From positions 13,012-77,011 of the forward strand of contig CAWUIK010000003.1 of the NCBI GenBank assembly GCA_963922585.1: a DNA stretch of 64,000 nt, read 5' to 3'. This stretch comes from Parvicella sp963922585 (GTDB taxonomy: Bacteria > Bacteroidota > Bacteroidia > Flavobacteriales_D > Parvicellaceae). A program made the translations under genes and the position numbers. The notes beneath the pieces were generated by a model. The model ran no database searches. It was not told the DNA's origin and worked only from the letters and a program-made list of their open reading frames with translations. This document shows positions 52,848-62,179 of this stretch, in pieces; within the stretch, counting starts at the first letter, position 1, and every line of letters starts with the position of its first letter.

Positions 52848-53984
52848 ATGAAAAGAAAAAATATTTATCTATTCGCAATTTTAGGACTTTTTATATTCAA
52901 TTTTTGTAAAAAACCTGAACCCGTTAAAGAAACTTTAGTCGTTCCAACATCATATGATGGTGCAAATTTCACGACAAATATAACAGCCCAAAATGCTCTA
53001 ATCAACCAATTAAAAGCATTAACAGACGAAGCAAAAAATGGAAGAAATGCTGCAAATACTTTAACTCAACAAGCGCTTCAAAATCTATTTGTTGCTGGAA
53101 GCCCTGCACTTTCATCAGAAATTACAACATATTTCAAAAATAAATTAGAAAATACTGGTGGTTGGTTTGATGAACTAGCTAAAGCAAGTGGAAACACATG
53201 GACACCGCAAACTCCAAATGGCACTTCTGAAGGTGGTGTATATGGAGGTTACTTATTTGACGAGAATGGTGTTGAAATAGAGCAACTTATTGAAAAAGGA
53301 CAATTCAATGCCACCCTTTATAACCACGTTGTAAAATTAATGTCGGGTAATATTACTTTGGCAACAGCAGATCAGTTAGTAGCTATATTTGGTGCTCAAC
53401 CTGCTTTTGCAAATTCGGGTTCAACTAATGTGTCTGATCAAATTAGAGATAGAGCTATGGCTAATTATGGAGCTAGAAGAGATAAAAATGATGGAAATGG
53501 GCTTTACTCTCAAATCAAAGTGGCTTTTATCACACTTCAAGCAGCAATAAAAGCGGGTGAAGAATACAACGAAGAAAGAGATAAAGCATTAGAGGATATT
53601 CAAATCCTTTGGGAAAAAATCAACGCTGCGACTATTATCAACTACTGTCATACGCCCATTACATTATTAAGTCAAACCAATCCTACTGATGCAGACAAAG
53701 CATCAGCAATACATGCAATAGGAGAAGGCATTGGCTTTATGCAAGGGTTCAAGACAATTAATCAAGGATACAGAAGAATTACTGATGCACAAATTGATGA
53801 TGTATTATTACATTTGAATGCTCCAGACAACGCAACTCCAACAGTTTACAAATTTGCTACAGAAAGTTTAACTGAAATTTCTAAATTACAACAAGTAATC
53901 ACTAAACTTCAAACGATTTATGGTTTCAGCAACCAAGAAATTGAAGACTTTAAATCAAATTGGGTTGCGATCCAAGGAAGATGA
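52848..53984 (+). CDS. DUF4856 lipoprotein
   Basis: 378 residues. Probable lipoprotein: hydrophobic N-terminus with FNFCKKPE (Cys about 20). The mature part carries DUF4856-type features: PTSYDGANFTTNI at the start, GGWFDELAKASGNTWTPQTPNGTSEGGVYGGYL, split here, and HAIGEGIGFMQGFK near the C-terminus. DUF4856 proteins are found next to imelysin-like and TonB receptor genes in Bacteroidota and are assumed to take part in metal or iron-related uptake. First gene of the cassette. Confidence 0.82.
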   Translation: MKRKNIYLFAILGLFIFNFCKKPEPVKETLVVPTSYDGANFTTNITAQNALINQLKALTDEAKNGRNAANTLTQQALQNLFVAGSPALSSEITTYFKNKLENTGGWFDELAKASGNTWTPQTPNGTSEGGVYGGYLFDENGVEIEQLIEKGQFNATLYNHVVKLMSGNITLATADQLVAIFGAQPAFANSGSTNVSDQIRDRAMANYGARRDKNDGNGLYSQIKVAFITLQAAIKAGEEYNEERDKALEDIQILWEKINAATIINYCHTPITLLSQTNPTDADKASAIHAIGEGIGFMQGFKTINQGYRRITDAQIDDVLLHLNAPDNATPTVYKFATESLTEISKLQQVITKLQTIYGFSNQEIEDFKSNWVAIQGR

Positions 53985-54005
53985 TTTACTAGCTAATAAT
54001 TCAAT

Positions 54006-54046
54006 GCAATTGGGATGCAGATTTCAAAGTATCCCAATTGCTTTTT
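54006..54046 (+). terminator. Hairpin between DUF4856 and imelysin genes
   Basis: Perfect 11-bp stem GCAATTGGGAT/ATCCCAATTGC (54006-54016, 54031-54041) with a T run. It is terminator-like but inside the operon, and the next ATG follows 13 bases later. Confidence 0.75.
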
Positions 54047-54058
54047 AAAAATATTAAA

Positions 54059-55159
54059 ATGAAAAAATACCTTGCTATTATTTTAAGTATTGCAATACTT
54101 GTTTGTGGATGTAAAAAGAAAAAGGAAGAAGAAGTATTATTTGACAGGGAATTAATGTTAAAAAATTATGCAGAAAACATTATTTTACCCTCCTATAAAG
54201 ATGTTCAAAGTGCAACCAGTAGTTTAATTTCGGCAATCAACACATTTGATTCTCAAAAGACACTAATGAATTTGGAATTGATGCAAGAAGCGTGGATAGA
54301 TGCTTATAATGAATGGCAATATTCGAGCATTTTCAACATTGGACCTGCTGCCGAACAAGGCCTTAGTAAAGCATTAGTAGAAGAAATTGCTACTTTTCCA
54401 ATTTCTTCTACAAAAATAGATAACATAATCAGTAGTGGGGTTTATAATCTGAATGATTTTAATAGAGATGCGAGAGGATTCTTAGGGATAGAGTATCTTA
54501 TATTTTCTGGATTAAATATAAGTAATGACAGTACTTTAACACTGTTTCAAAGCCAACCGATGAGAATGCAATATTTGAAAGATTGTGCTACACACATTAA
54601 AACAAAAATTGATTATGTTACCAGCCAATGGGAAGGCTCTTATAAAGCGGAGTTTATTTCAAATAACGGTACAGATGTAGGAAGTAGTACTTCTCAACTG
54701 TATAATGCTTTCGTTAAAAGTTTTGAAACGATTAAAAACTTAAAAATAGAATTGCCAATGGGACTGAGACCTGGGCAAATTCAAGTTGAACCCCACTTAG
54801 TAGAATCCTATTATTCTGGCAATTCATTGCTTTTTATCAAAACGCATTTAAAAGCGATTGAAAACACTTATCATGGCATGAGCAAAAACCAAAATGATGG
54901 AATAGGATTTAAAGAATATCTTGAATCAGTAATAGGAGGGCCAGAACTTGTTCAATCAACAATATCCCAGTGGAATTTAGTTTTGAGTTCTGTGGAAAAT
55001 ATTTCTACAACAACTCCGCTTTCACAACAAATAATAAGTAATCCTCAACCTATTGAAAATTTTAGAATAGAATTACAAAAACATACAAGGTTTTTCAAAA
55101 GCGATATGAGTTCTTTATTAGGAATAGCAATTACTTACAGTAGTGGAGATGGTGATTAA
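54059..55159 (+). CDS. Imelysin-family lipoprotein
   Basis: 366 residues. Lipobox LVCGCKKK (Cys about 19). The body is helical and imelysin-like: MLKNYAENIILPSYKDVQSATSSL, LELMQEAWIDAYNEWQYSSIFNIGPA split here, and ARGFLGIEYLIFSGL. The family's GxHxxE metal motif is here Gly-Phe-Leu-Gly-Ile-Glu, so the His is missing. Imelysin-like proteins are linked to iron uptake (IrpA/ICMP-like). The ATG at 54059 is used; an upstream TTG lies in the hairpin stem. Confidence 0.83.
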   Translation: MKKYLAIILSIAILVCGCKKKKEEEVLFDRELMLKNYAENIILPSYKDVQSATSSLISAINTFDSQKTLMNLELMQEAWIDAYNEWQYSSIFNIGPAAEQGLSKALVEEIATFPISSTKIDNIISSGVYNLNDFNRDARGFLGIEYLIFSGLNISNDSTLTLFQSQPMRMQYLKDCATHIKTKIDYVTSQWEGSYKAEFISNNGTDVGSSTSQLYNAFVKSFETIKNLKIELPMGLRPGQIQVEPHLVESYYSGNSLLFIKTHLKAIENTYHGMSKNQNDGIGFKEYLESVIGGPELVQSTISQWNLVLSSVENISTTTPLSQQIISNPQPIENFRIELQKHTRFFKSDMSSLLGIAITYSSGDGD

Positions 55160-55183
55160 TAAAGTTCAAACAATCAATATTTA

Positions 55184-56503
55184 ATGATTGAGAAAATTCA
55201 CTCATATTTAAATACAAAAGTAGCTGCGGCCCCACTAATTAGTTTTAGACTAATATTTGGGGCTTTAATGGTTTTTAGTACGGTTAGGTTTCTATACTTA
55301 GGATGGATAGAAGATCACTATACCGACCCTATTTTTCATTTTAAATATTGGGGGTTTGAATGGGTCGAGCCCATTTCGAAAACAGGATTATATATCATTC
55401 ATTATTTAATGATTCTTAGTGCTTTGGGAATTATGTTTTTGAGAGGAATCGCTTACACAGTTTCCGCAGTTATACTTTTTCTCGGATTTACTTACACAGA
55501 ACTTATAGACCTCACCTATTATCTCAATCACTATTATTTTGTGAGTTTAGTTTGCCTGCTTCTCATTTTTATGCCTAATCATATCAGTCCTTTTTACAAA
55601 CTAGGAGAACAAAAGGTCAAAAGATCAGCAATTTTTATTTTGAAATTTCAAATTGCAATTGTATACATTTATGCAGGATTAGCTAAAATAAATTACGATT
55701 GGTTGATACAAGCACTTCCACTAAGAATTTGGATTCCAGCCAATGACCAACTTCCTTTGATAGGTCCTATAATGACATGGGAAATAACACCTTATTTATT
55801 TTCATGGATAGGAATGCTGTTCGATACTTTCATTGTTTTTGTACTCATATATAAACCTACAAGAATTTTGGGTTATATAGCAGTAATCATTTTTCATACG
55901 ATAACTGGTCTAATGTTTCAGATAGGAGTTTTTCCTTTAGTGATGATGGGCATTGTAACTATCTTTTTTTCAGAGCAATGGCATCAGAAGTTTATTCGTT
56001 TTTTTATTAGAAAAGAAAAAAGTTTTTCTAGTCCAAAACAATTCATAACTAAAAAATTAATCTTAAACTATTTTATTTTTATTTTCGTCATTTTCCAATT
56101 GGCTTTTCCTTGGAGATATTTACTTTACCCAGGAAATTTATTTTGGACAGAAGAAGGATATCGTTTTTCTTGGAGAGTGATGCTCATGGAAAAAGCTGGA
56201 ACAGCAACTTTTTATGTGAAAGATACAAAAACAGGAAAAGAAGGTATTGTAGATAATTCTGAATTTTTGAACGCACACCAAGAAAAACAAATGGCTATGC
56301 AACCAGATATGATTTTGCAATTTGCCCACTTTCTTGGAAAACATTATGCTCAAAAAGGAGTTTATAAACCAGAAGTAAGAGCAGAAGTCTACGTTACATT
56401 AAATGCAAGGCCTAGTAAACTTTTAATAGACCCCTACCGAGATTTAATGAAAGAAAAGGATAGTTTTACATCTAAAGATTGGATAATACATTATCAAGAA
56501 TGA
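55184..56503 (+). CDS. HTTM (vitamin-K-carboxylase-like) membrane protein
   Basis: 439 residues with about eight hydrophobic helices. Family signs: ISFRLIFGALMVFSTVRFLYLGWIEDHYTDPIFHFKYWGFEWV, split here, and YIYAGLAKINYDWLIQALP, where the Lys after Gly-Leu-Ala aligns with the catalytic Lys218 of gamma-glutamyl carboxylase. A soluble C-terminal domain follows (~residues 325-439). Substrate and reaction in bacteria are unknown. The TGA overlaps the next gene's ATG (ATGA), showing a tight operon with the TonB receptor. Confidence 0.82.
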   Translation: MIEKIHSYLNTKVAAAPLISFRLIFGALMVFSTVRFLYLGWIEDHYTDPIFHFKYWGFEWVEPISKTGLYIIHYLMILSALGIMFLRGIAYTVSAVILFLGFTYTELIDLTYYLNHYYFVSLVCLLLIFMPNHISPFYKLGEQKVKRSAIFILKFQIAIVYIYAGLAKINYDWLIQALPLRIWIPANDQLPLIGPIMTWEITPYLFSWIGMLFDTFIVFVLIYKPTRILGYIAVIIFHTITGLMFQIGVFPLVMMGIVTIFFSEQWHQKFIRFFIRKEKSFSSPKQFITKKLILNYFIFIFVIFQLAFPWRYLLYPGNLFWTEEGYRFSWRVMLMEKAGTATFYVKDTKTGKEGIVDNSEFLNAHQEKQMAMQPDMILQFAHFLGKHYAQKGVYKPEVRAEVYVTLNARPSKLLIDPYRDLMKEKDSFTSKDWIIHYQE

Positions 56504-58947
56504 GGTTAAAATCTGAAATATCTATAATATTGTTGGGATTTATTTTGATTTTATCCTCTTTTGGGAACATTAATGCCCAAACAGCAATTTTAAAAGGAAA
56601 AGTAGCAACACCAAAGGGTCAAGGAATACAATTTGCCAAAGTTTACATAGAAGACATTCAAAAAATTACTGAAACAGATTCTTTAGGAATGTTTGAAATT
56701 CAAGATATTCCTTATGGTAAGCATCAACTAATTTTTTATTCTTTTGGTAAAGAAAAACTTTCAAAGGAAATCCAAATAACTCAATCAGTGATGTACGTTT
56801 ATATAAAGTTAGACGACCTGAATAAAGAATTAAACACATTTACAATTGTTTCAAAAAAAGACTTGAGTTTTGGAAGAGGAAAATTAAAATCTATTGAGAA
56901 TTTTGGAATTTATGAAGGTAAAAAGACCGAAGTTATAGAGATGTCTGAGGTTACAGCAAATGTTGCAACAAACAATGCTCGACAAGTATATGCTAAAATC
57001 ACAGGACTGAATATTTGGGAAAGTGATGGAGCAGGTTTACAATTGGGCATTGGAGGTAGAGGATTGTCTCCTAATAGAACAGCAAACTTCAATGTGAGGC
57101 AAAATGGATATGATATTTCTGCAGATGCCTTAGGATACCCTGAAAGTTATTACACGCCTCCATTGGAAGCAATAGAAAGAATAGAACTAGTGAGAGGTGC
57201 ATCAGCACTTCAATTTGGCACTCAGTTCGGGGGAATGTTAAATTTTAGATTTAAAGAAGGAAATCCAGATAAGCCAATTGAAGTAGTCGCAAGACAATCC
57301 ATTGGGTCTTGGGGATTTTATAACACTTTCACAAGTTTAGGAGGTACGCTTTGTAAAGGAAAACTAAACTATTATAGTTTTTTTCAATATAAGAGAGGAG
57401 ACGGATTCAGACCCAACTCCAATTTCGAATCTTACAATGGTTATTTTTCTATGAAATATAAGTTAAACGACAAGTTTCATATAGATTTCGATTTGACAAA
57501 AATGAGTTATCTAGCCAAACAACCTGGAGGTCTTACAGATAAAAACTTTGCTGATAATCCTCGACAATCACTTAGAGAAAGAAATTGGTTTGATGTAGAT
57601 TGGAACATGGCTTCTTTAAGTTTTACATACAACTTTTCTGAGAAAACTAAACTAAACATCAGGAATTTTGGTTTGTTTGCTCACAGATATGCGTTGGGTA
57701 ACTTAGAAAGAATCAACGTTATCGACTTTGGAGGAAATCGTACACTCATTAGCGGTAATTTCTTAAATATTGGGAATGAAACACGATTGTTGCACGAATA
57801 CAAAATAAAAAACAGAGATCATACTTTATTGGTTGGAACAAGATGGTATCAAGGCATTACTACTTCGCTTCAAGGAGATGCAAATGATAGTTTTGGTCCC
57901 GATTTTTACTACTTGAACCCTGATAATTTGGAAAATTCAAATTATGCATTTAACAATAAAAACATAAGTTTTTTTATAGAAAACATCTTCAATATAACTG
58001 ATAAATTCACTATTACTCCAGGTGTACGATTTGAAAGTATTGGCACATTTGCAGAAGGATATTACACCCAACGTGTTTTTGATGGTGCAGGAAATTTGAT
58101 TGTTCAAAACAGAAATGAAGAGTCAATTGGTAGAACTCGAAACTTTGCGATTGCTGGTATTGGAACCAATTACACCTTCAATGACCAATCTTCTTTATAT
58201 GCTAACATTACTCAAAATTATAGAGCCATAAATTTTAGTGACATAAGGATTGTAAACCCAAACTATTCAGTTGACCCCAACATTAAAGATGAGACTGGAT
58301 ATACCGCTGATATTGGCGTTAAATCACAAAAAGAAAATGTTTACAACCTAGAATTAACCGCTTTTTTAGTTAAATACAATGATAAAATAGGTCAAATACT
58401 AAGATCAGATCAACCTCCTTTATATTTAGACTATCGTTTTAGAGGGAATATTTCAGATGCTAGAAATATGGGGATAGAGTTTTTTGGAGAGATAAATATC
58501 TTATCACTTTTTAAAAATAAATCAAAAGATGTACAATGGACATTCTTTATAAATTCTTCTTTTGTAGATGCTAGATATATCAAAACTGAAGATAACAGTA
58601 TAAAGAACAAAAAAGTTGAGATGGTGCCACCAGTAATGATAAGAACTGGTTCTCAATTAAAGTATAAAGATTTCAAAGCATCAGTACAATTTTCTCATGT
58701 TGGAGAACATTTTACAGATGCTACCAATGCAATACTCACTGCTACTGCAGTTGAAGGAATAGTTCCTTCCTATCAAGTGGCGGATTTAAGTTTTTCTTAT
58801 AGTTTCAAAAAATTAGGAATTGAATTTAATATCAACAACCTTTTCAATCAATCATATTTTACAAGAAGAGCCGAAGGATATCCTGGTCCAGGAATAATAC
58901 CTTCAGATGGAAGAGGTTTTTTTGTTACTCTTAGTGGGAGGTTTTGA
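56500..58947 (+). CDS. TonB-dependent outer-membrane receptor (FecA-like)
   Basis: 815 residues. Signal peptide ends NINAQ. Residues ~25-110: carboxypeptidase-like regulatory domain (LKGKVATPKGQGIQFAKVYIED). Then the plug: AKITGLNIWESDGAGLQLGIGGRG, RIELVRGASALQFGTQFGGMLNF. Then a barrel of alternating strands ending in Phe (VTLSGRF). The Gly-Ile-Gly-Gly-Arg-Gly-Leu signature resembles FecA/Fe-citrate-type receptors; the ligand cannot be told. Imports its ligand across the outer membrane with TonB. Last gene of the DUF4856-imelysin-HTTM cassette. Confidence 0.93.
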   Translation: MRLKSEISIILLGFILILSSFGNINAQTAILKGKVATPKGQGIQFAKVYIEDIQKITETDSLGMFEIQDIPYGKHQLIFYSFGKEKLSKEIQITQSVMYVYIKLDDLNKELNTFTIVSKKDLSFGRGKLKSIENFGIYEGKKTEVIEMSEVTANVATNNARQVYAKITGLNIWESDGAGLQLGIGGRGLSPNRTANFNVRQNGYDISADALGYPESYYTPPLEAIERIELVRGASALQFGTQFGGMLNFRFKEGNPDKPIEVVARQSIGSWGFYNTFTSLGGTLCKGKLNYYSFFQYKRGDGFRPNSNFESYNGYFSMKYKLNDKFHIDFDLTKMSYLAKQPGGLTDKNFADNPRQSLRERNWFDVDWNMASLSFTYNFSEKTKLNIRNFGLFAHRYALGNLERINVIDFGGNRTLISGNFLNIGNETRLLHEYKIKNRDHTLLVGTRWYQGITTSLQGDANDSFGPDFYYLNPDNLENSNYAFNNKNISFFIENIFNITDKFTITPGVRFESIGTFAEGYYTQRVFDGAGNLIVQNRNEESIGRTRNFAIAGIGTNYTFNDQSSLYANITQNYRAINFSDIRIVNPNYSVDPNIKDETGYTADIGVKSQKENVYNLELTAFLVKYNDKIGQILRSDQPPLYLDYRFRGNISDARNMGIEFFGEINILSLFKNKSKDVQWTFFINSSFVDARYIKTEDNSIKNKKVEMVPPVMIRTGSQLKYKDFKASVQFSHVGEHFTDATNAILTATAVEGIVPSYQVADLSFSYSFKKLGIEFNINNLFNQSYFTRRAEGYPGPGIIPSDGRGFFVTLSGRF

Positions 58948-59007
58948 TAATATAATTATTCAAATCAATAATTTTATAACTTAGCGTTAAATTAATTAGT
59001 TATAATT

Positions 59008-60417
59008 ATGAAATATGCTATCCTTTTTCCCATTTTAATATGCTTTACTCATGTTTTTTCTCAAAATTTTGTAGATACTGTTTACACCATAAACACTGTT
59101 TCAAATATTGAGTATGGAAAGGCCATTAATTTTGCTGGAGAAGAAGTAAGTTTGCATTTGGATATATCATATCCTACTAATGATGTAATTCCTAGTTGCG
59201 GAAGGCCATTAGCGATAATAATTCATGGGGGCGCATGGATTGCTGGGAGCAAAAATGAAGGCTACATTCCAGGATTAAGAACTGATTTTGCTAAAAGAGG
59301 TTATGTAGCAGTAGCAATCAATTATAGGTTAGGTGCTTTCCAAACAGAAATAGCAAAAAACTGTAATGTAGCGGGATGGAATTGTATGAATTTTGCAGAT
59401 TCTGCCGAATGGTCTAGAGCTTTGTATAGGGGAATTCAAGATGCAAAAGGTGCGCTTCGTTTTATGATCAACAACCAAGCTTCTTTCGATATAGATGCTT
59501 CCAATGTTTATGTGATTGGAGAAAGTGCTGGAGCGTTTATTGCTTTGGGGGTAGGATTTATGGATGATGAATTAGAAAAGCCAATTGATTGTGGAACGAT
59601 TGACCCTGTTCTTGCACCTCATCAAAATTACTATGCACCTTGCATTCAGGGAACTGCTTTTGATATACCTATTCAAGATATGGATTTATCGAGACCAGAT
59701 TTAGGATCTATTGAAGGTGCTTTGAATCCAACATCACAACCTTATATTATCAAAGGTGTTGGTTCCATCTACGGAGCAATTTATAAAGATTTATTTAGTA
59801 CTAAAACGTACTCAACTACACCAAAATTGTACATGTTTCACCAACCCAATGATTTGATTGTTCCTATTGGCTATAACAGACTTCTCAACGGATTTAATGC
59901 TTGTGCAATGAACACTGGATGTGTGAATATTCAAAATAGAAAGTTTTCTTATGGAAGTGGAGGTATCAACAATATGATAGATACTTTAAATATTCCAGCA
60001 AATCACAAGCCCGAGGTAAAATATGAACCCACAAATAATAACGCTGATTGTATTCAACAAGTGTTAAACCCAAGTGTTGGAGTACATCAATTGGATAGTT
60101 ACTGGAATAGAACCTCAAGCATGGCCGATTTTTTTGCTGAAAGTATAGGAACTAATGATTGTGCAACACTTTCAAACATACAAGAGGATACAGAGTTTAT
60201 AAAGATATTTCCCAATCCGGTATCAGAAATTTTGAATATTCGTTTAGAAATCAATTCGGAAGTCACATTGTATGATATGCAAAGCAAAATCATTAAACAT
60301 ATTTACATATCAAAACCCCTTGAAACAATCTATGTAGGAGAGTTGAAAAATGGAATTTATTTATTAAAAATTACTTCAAATAGCCAAAACAAAGTTTATA
60401 AAGTGTTGAAAAATTAG
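59008..60417 (+). CDS. T9SS-sorted alpha/beta-hydrolase esterase
   Basis: 469 residues. Signal peptide ends HVFSQ. Oxyanion motif HGGAW (73-77) and nucleophile Ser173 in VIGESAGAFIAL; an insertion of ~70 residues with several Cys (NCNVAGWNCMNF) precedes the Ser. Downstream PKLYMFHQPNDLIVPIGYNR carries the likely catalytic Asp; a His is near HQLDSYW. The C-terminal T9SS type A domain (IKIFPNPVSEILNI ... NGIYLLKITSN) directs secretion. Likely a surface or secreted carboxylesterase. Lies after the TonB receptor with a 60-base gap. Confidence 0.85.
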   Translation: MKYAILFPILICFTHVFSQNFVDTVYTINTVSNIEYGKAINFAGEEVSLHLDISYPTNDVIPSCGRPLAIIIHGGAWIAGSKNEGYIPGLRTDFAKRGYVAVAINYRLGAFQTEIAKNCNVAGWNCMNFADSAEWSRALYRGIQDAKGALRFMINNQASFDIDASNVYVIGESAGAFIALGVGFMDDELEKPIDCGTIDPVLAPHQNYYAPCIQGTAFDIPIQDMDLSRPDLGSIEGALNPTSQPYIIKGVGSIYGAIYKDLFSTKTYSTTPKLYMFHQPNDLIVPIGYNRLLNGFNACAMNTGCVNIQNRKFSYGSGGINNMIDTLNIPANHKPEVKYEPTNNNADCIQQVLNPSVGVHQLDSYWNRTSSMADFFAESIGTNDCATLSNIQEDTEFIKIFPNPVSEILNIRLEINSEVTLYDMQSKIIKHIYISKPLETIYVGELKNGIYLLKITSNSQNKVYKVLKN

Positions 60418-60439
60418 TCCAAAACCCTCATTATTTAGC

Positions 60440-62014
60440 TTAAGAACTGCAACTCAACATTGAGCAACCTACTTTTTCCTTAGCCCAATCAGGTCTTTTT
60501 GCAAACCACTTTTCCATTTCTAATTGTTCATCATATGGTTTTTTGAGCATTTGATACATTTCATCAATTAATGAATAATCTCCTTTATCAGCAGCTTCAA
60601 TAGCCAATTGAGCCATATAGTTCCTTAAAACATATTTCGGATTGGTTTTATCCATAATTTTTTTTCTTTCAAATGAAGTAGTGTTTTCTCTTGCAAGTCT
60701 ATTTTCGTAGTCTTGAAGCCAAGTTAACCATCGATTTTTCAGTTCATCAAATTGTTTTTCTTCTTGATAACTACATTCAAAAACAATAGGAAGAAAAGAA
60801 TTAGCACCATTAAAACTACTCAATTTTCTATAAAACATTGTCATGTCAATTTCTGTAAACTGAAGCAACTCTTCTAAACTTACTATCAATTCTTGATCTT
60901 GATTTTTAGGCTCAAGAAATCCAACTTTTTGGCGCATCATATTGAGATAGTTTTTTTCAAATGATGTTTTGTATTCAGAAAGAATTTTTCTCAATCCATC
61001 AACGTCTTCGATTAATGGGAAAAGAGCATTAGCTAATTGTGTAAGATTCCACAATGCAACAGATGGTTGATGATCATATCTATATCTTCTATTTGCTGCA
61101 TCAGTAGTGTTGGGTGTCCAGTCTGGATCAAAATTATCCAACCATCCGTATGGACCATAATCTATTGTTAATCCCAAAATAGACATGTTATCGGTATTCA
61201 TTACGCCATGAACAAAACCTACTCTTTGCCATTGTAAAATCATTTCTTGGGTTTTGGAAACTACTTTTTCAAAAAATGCCAAATACGTTTTTTTGTCATT
61301 TGCTTCTGAATGGAGTTCAGGAAAAAAGAATTTTATCGTGTAGTCAGCCATTTTTTTTAAATTCTCCTTATCTCTTCTGGAAGCAAAAATCTCAAAATTT
61401 CCAAATCGAATAAAACTTTGTGCTGCTCTACAAACAATTGCTCCTTTTTCCAATGCTGGATTTCCATCATAAAGCATATCTCTCATTACTTTATCTCCAG
61501 ATAAAACTAATGACAATGCTCTTGTTGTGGGTACACCAAGATGGTGCATCGCTTCACTGCATAAGTACTCTCTAATAGACGATCTCAAAACGGCCAAACC
61601 ATCTGCGTTTCTGGAATAAGGTGTTTCACCAGACCCTTTCAATTGTAATGCCCATCTTTTTTTATTGATTTCTAATTCAGCTATATTGATTGCTCTTCCA
61701 TCTCCTAATTGTCCTGCCCAATTTCCGAATTGATGACCTCCATAACACATTGCAAAAGGCTTACAACCTTCTATAGAAATTCTCCCTGAAAAGACATTTA
61801 AAAACTCATTACTTTTTGATTCATTTTCGGAAATGTCTAATTCTGCTAACATTTCTTTTGAAACATGGATTAAACTCGGATTTTCAGGATTGTAAGTGTT
61901 TACAAAGGAATAACAAGCTTCAAATACTTGTCTTCTGTCGGAACCTTCTTTAGGGTCTGCTGGTAAATTTTCTATGAAGGAGTTACTTATATATTTTTGC
62001 TTTATAATTTTCAT
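60440..62014 (-). CDS. selO: SelO/YdiU protein adenylyltransferase
   Basis: 524 residues. A pseudokinase that AMPylates protein Ser/Thr/Tyr and is linked to redox stress. Motifs: MCYGGHQFGNWAGQLGDGRA, KGSGETPYSRNADGLAVLRS (ATP-binding Lys inverted pocket), REYLCSEAMHHLGVPTTRA, HGVMNTDNMSILGLTIDYGPYGWLD, split here, with the metal-binding Asn and Asp. The C-terminus ends in SCSS after GCSML, as in E. coli YdiU, where a Cys replaces the eukaryotic selenocysteine. Convergent with the esterase gene. Confidence 0.93.
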   Translation of the reverse strand: MKIIKQKYISNSFIENLPADPKEGSDRRQVFEACYSFVNTYNPENPSLIHVSKEMLAELDISENESKSNEFLNVFSGRISIEGCKPFAMCYGGHQFGNWAGQLGDGRAINIAELEINKKRWALQLKGSGETPYSRNADGLAVLRSSIREYLCSEAMHHLGVPTTRALSLVLSGDKVMRDMLYDGNPALEKGAIVCRAAQSFIRFGNFEIFASRRDKENLKKMADYTIKFFFPELHSEANDKKTYLAFFEKVVSKTQEMILQWQRVGFVHGVMNTDNMSILGLTIDYGPYGWLDNFDPDWTPNTTDAANRRYRYDHQPSVALWNLTQLANALFPLIEDVDGLRKILSEYKTSFEKNYLNMMRQKVGFLEPKNQDQELIVSLEELLQFTEIDMTMFYRKLSSFNGANSFLPIVFECSYQEEKQFDELKNRWLTWLQDYENRLARENTTSFERKKIMDKTNPKYVLRNYMAQLAIEAADKGDYSLIDEMYQMLKKPYDEQLEMEKWFAKRPDWAKEKVGCSMLSCSS

Positions 62015-62155
62015 GAATATCTTCTCAACTATTTTTCTGTAAAGTTATATGATTTTGAAGTCAAAAGAAAGATAACATTCATAAATTCCATTTTTCCTCA
62101 CAAACAGATTATCTGCCTTCTATCTAAAAATAAATTAATTACTTTAACATTGTAA

Positions 62156-62163
62156 TATTTTTG
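62156..62163 (+). promoter_or_regulatory. -7 promoter element TATTTTTG
   Basis: Fits TAnnTTTG, 16 bases before the ATG of the S9 peptidase. No -33. The 165-base gap to selO shows nothing else. Confidence 0.45.
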
Positions 62164-62179
62164 TAAAAAAACATTCAAA

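Noticed and set aside
54038..54058. TTG start for the imelysin gene
   Set aside because: It is inside the right arm of the hairpin; the ATG at 54059 gives a normal lipoprotein signal.
56479..56499. TTG start for the TonB receptor
   Set aside because: The ATG at 56500 makes an ATGA overlap with the HTTM stop and opens a normal signal peptide.
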